From Fibrivirga algicola (GTDB lineage: Bacteria > Bacteroidota > Bacteroidia > Cytophagales > Spirosomataceae), in contig NZ_WAEL01000007.1 of assembly GCF_011742925.1 (NCBI RefSeq), positions 400,596-464,595 on the forward strand: 64,000 nucleotides of DNA, read 5' to 3'. The notes under the pieces were generated by a model that was not told the DNA's origin, did no database searches, and saw nothing but the letters and a program-made list of their open reading frames with translations. Shown piece after piece: positions 62,650 through 64,000 of the stretch. The position numbers and the translations under genes were made by a program. Numbering within the stretch: position 1 is the stretch's first letter; each line of letters opens with the position of its first letter.

Positions 62650-62686
62650 AAAAGGCCGTTGAGCGCGTATCCCTCAACGGCCTTTT
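62650..62686. terminator. bidirectional terminator
   Basis: AAAAGGCCGTTGAG (62650-62663) pairs exactly with CTCAACGGCCTTTT (62673-62686), with an A-run in front. It serves the SPL-like gene and the convergent surface-protein gene. Confidence 0.88.
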
Positions 62687-62712
62687 GCCTACACCACACT
62701 ATACGATTGGGC

Positions 62713-64000
62713 TTATTTACCGCTAATAATCGTGCCGGTAGCTGATTTTCCGCCAACTATAACACGGTAGATCAATTGTGGTAAGGCATTTTTCACGTCG
62801 TAACTAACAGGCTCATTCACCCCTTGAACCACATTCACTTTCAGCGCATCTATCTTGCTGCCGCTGATCGTATACCAGTCAATGCTGGCTGTGCCCTCAA
62901 CTGGTGAGGTGATCTGCAGGAATACCCGTCCATTGTGTGGGTTGGGATACGCCTTCACTGTCAGTTCCACTTTTTCAGCCGATTGGGCCACCGCTATGCG
63001 TGCTCCAGTGCTAGAATTTGAAAAGCCATTCAAGAAGCGACAGTTATCAAATGCTTCATTGATTGTTGTAACTGCCGTGTTGACAGTAGATAGGTTAAGG
63101 CTACCGATTGACTGGCCACCTAACGCTCTATTCGCCAACTCCAGCAAACCACCAACTGTTCTGTTACCACCCAAATAATTCAGAACATCCTGAGGAATGG
63201 TGAAGCTCCTTTCCGTATCGGGAACCGGTGTTCCTCCAGGTCCACATTCTGATGCAGCAGACGTTCTGATAGTATTACCAGCTAAAACCAAGTTGCCCAG
63301 ATTTCCGTCTTTACGCATGTTAAGTGCCAGCGTAATGGTTTGCCCTAACAGTACGTTGTTAAGTGCAGTACCTTTCAGCAAGCTTTTAGGAATATTACTA
63401 CAGGTGTAGTTACCTGGTATCACCGCTGGAGAACCGGTAGCGGGTAGTTTACCCAGCACACAGTTTGCGCCATCCTGGCCAGCAGGTATTGTAAACGTAC
63501 CTCCATTACTACCTACCGTAAGTGGCGAACTGAGGATACTCACAAGGATGGTTGTTGTTGGTTGTTTCGTGCCCTGATAGCAGTCTTTTCCTCCTTTGTT
63601 GCCCCATCCACCCTGAGTTAGCGTGCAGTATTGTTCATTACTACAGTTTGTAGCAGGACTAAGCACACGCGTAGTAGCTAACGAAACACATCCCGTATTT
63701 TTCAGGCGTACGGTAATATCGTAGCTCCCTGTACTTAATGCGCTGAAAGTTACACCGTCCTGCCAACTTTGGCCACCATTTCTGCTGTATTCAAAGTCAT
63801 TTCCATTTCCATCAAGCGGAGCAGTGACAGTAATACTTCCTGTACTTACGGTACAAGTTGGCTGCGTTACCGAGAGAGTTGGCGCATTTGGTGACGTCTG
63901 ATCCGAGCTGATCGGCTGACTGGCTACGGCTGTGCACCCGTTAGGAGACGTCACGGTCACCGAGTATGTGCCAGAGGCATCGACGGTGATCTGGGCGTCG
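62713..64000 (-). CDS. type IX-secreted surface protein, 3' part (cut by window edge)
   Basis: The frame runs to the window end without a start, so the N-terminus is missing. What is present is the C-terminal 429 codons: an Ig/SprB-like repeat (ending TGCVSLATTRVL), a domain with CTLTQGGWGNKGGKDCYQGT resembling the CTxTQGxWG motif of secreted cysteine-bearing domains, a region with ECGPGGTPVPDTERSFTIPQDVLNYLGGN, and the C-terminal T9SS sorting domain (AYPNPHNGRVFLQIT and IDWYTISGSKIDAL ... SATGTIISGK). Such proteins pass the outer membrane through type IX secretion and are attached outside. Confidence 0.9.
   Translation of the reverse strand, partial: DAQITVDASGTYSVTVTSPNGCTAVASQPISSDQTSPNAPTLSVTQPTCTVSTGSITVTAPLDGNGNDFEYSRNGGQSWQDGVTFSALSTGSYDITVRLKNTGCVSLATTRVLSPATNCSNEQYCTLTQGGWGNKGGKDCYQGTKQPTTTILVSILSSPLTVGSNGGTFTIPAGQDGANCVLGKLPATGSPAVIPGNYTCSNIPKSLLKGTALNNVLLGQTITLALNMRKDGNLGNLVLAGNTIRTSAASECGPGGTPVPDTERSFTIPQDVLNYLGGNRTVGGLLELANRALGGQSIGSLNLSTVNTAVTTINEAFDNCRFLNGFSNSSTGARIAVAQSAEKVELTVKAYPNPHNGRVFLQITSPVEGTASIDWYTISGSKIDALKVNVVQGVNEPVSYDVKNALPQLIYRVIVGGKSATGTIISGK

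Overview
This window looks like chromosomal DNA of a Bacteroidota bacterium, most likely order Cytophagales (Spirosoma or a relative). The evidence is: promoters of the form TTG-N20-TAnnTTTG; no obvious Shine-Dalgarno pattern before clear genes; a C-terminal type IX secretion sorting domain in the last gene; and families typical of the phylum (HU-CCDC81/SPOR protein, five-repeat DUF349 protein, DUF3822 next to coaD, BshB1, a short MenE). GC content is near 50 percent. No rRNA, prophage, intact insertion sequence or CRISPR array was seen.

Layout. 1-2 kb: a clipped gene end, a secreted two-repeat protein and a complete Xre-RES toxin-antitoxin operon with a strong promoter and palindromic operator. 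2-11.5 kb: gyrA, a periplasmic TPR protein, a beta-propeller lipoprotein, an XRE regulator, dapD, then a 1.1 kb AT-rich gene-free stretch ending in four copies of TTTACTAAA in front of gapA. 11.5-20.4 kb (minus strand): a giant TPR protein, an outer-membrane barrel, an HU/SPOR cell-envelope protein, then a TonB-like protein, folC and trmB. 20.5-31 kb (plus): M61 peptidase, a PAS histidine kinase, a TPR lipoprotein, a B12-type radical SAM enzyme, and the reverse-transsulfuration pair cystathionine beta-synthase and gamma-synthase/lyase. 31-36 kb: two large orphan hybrid-sensor-like histidine kinases. 36-37.8 kb: gene-poor, with one credible small ORF and decayed coding remnants, then tRNA-Thr(TGT). 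38-52 kb: DUF349 RGG protein, pdxH, bshB1, menB, DUF2452, Rieske lipoprotein, menE, prs, rplY, a saccharopine-dehydrogenase-like enzyme, coaD, DUF3822, NUDIX, CBS-pair protein and a RecD-like helicase. 53-64 kb: a GT-C-like membrane protein, two lipoproteins, fabG, a VWA membrane protein, glnS, a spore-photoproduct-lyase homologue and the 3' end of a type IX-secreted surface protein.

Most of the window is ordinary housekeeping (DNA topology, glycolysis, lysine, folate, menaquinone, PLP, CoA, PRPP, bacillithiol, tRNA charging and modification). Three signals are not explained by genes. First, a nine-base word, CAGGTACGT (complement ACGTACCTG), occurs at least 20 times in coding frames of all kinds and between genes, roughly 40 times the random expectation. 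Second, several intergenic spaces between about 41.8 and 61.5 kb are filled by long unique inverted repeats, two of them perfect with 39-40 bp arms. Third, an operator-like array of TTTACTAAA sits before gapA. Coordinates of starts were chosen by eye from signal peptides, family N-termini and spacing; no database search was possible.
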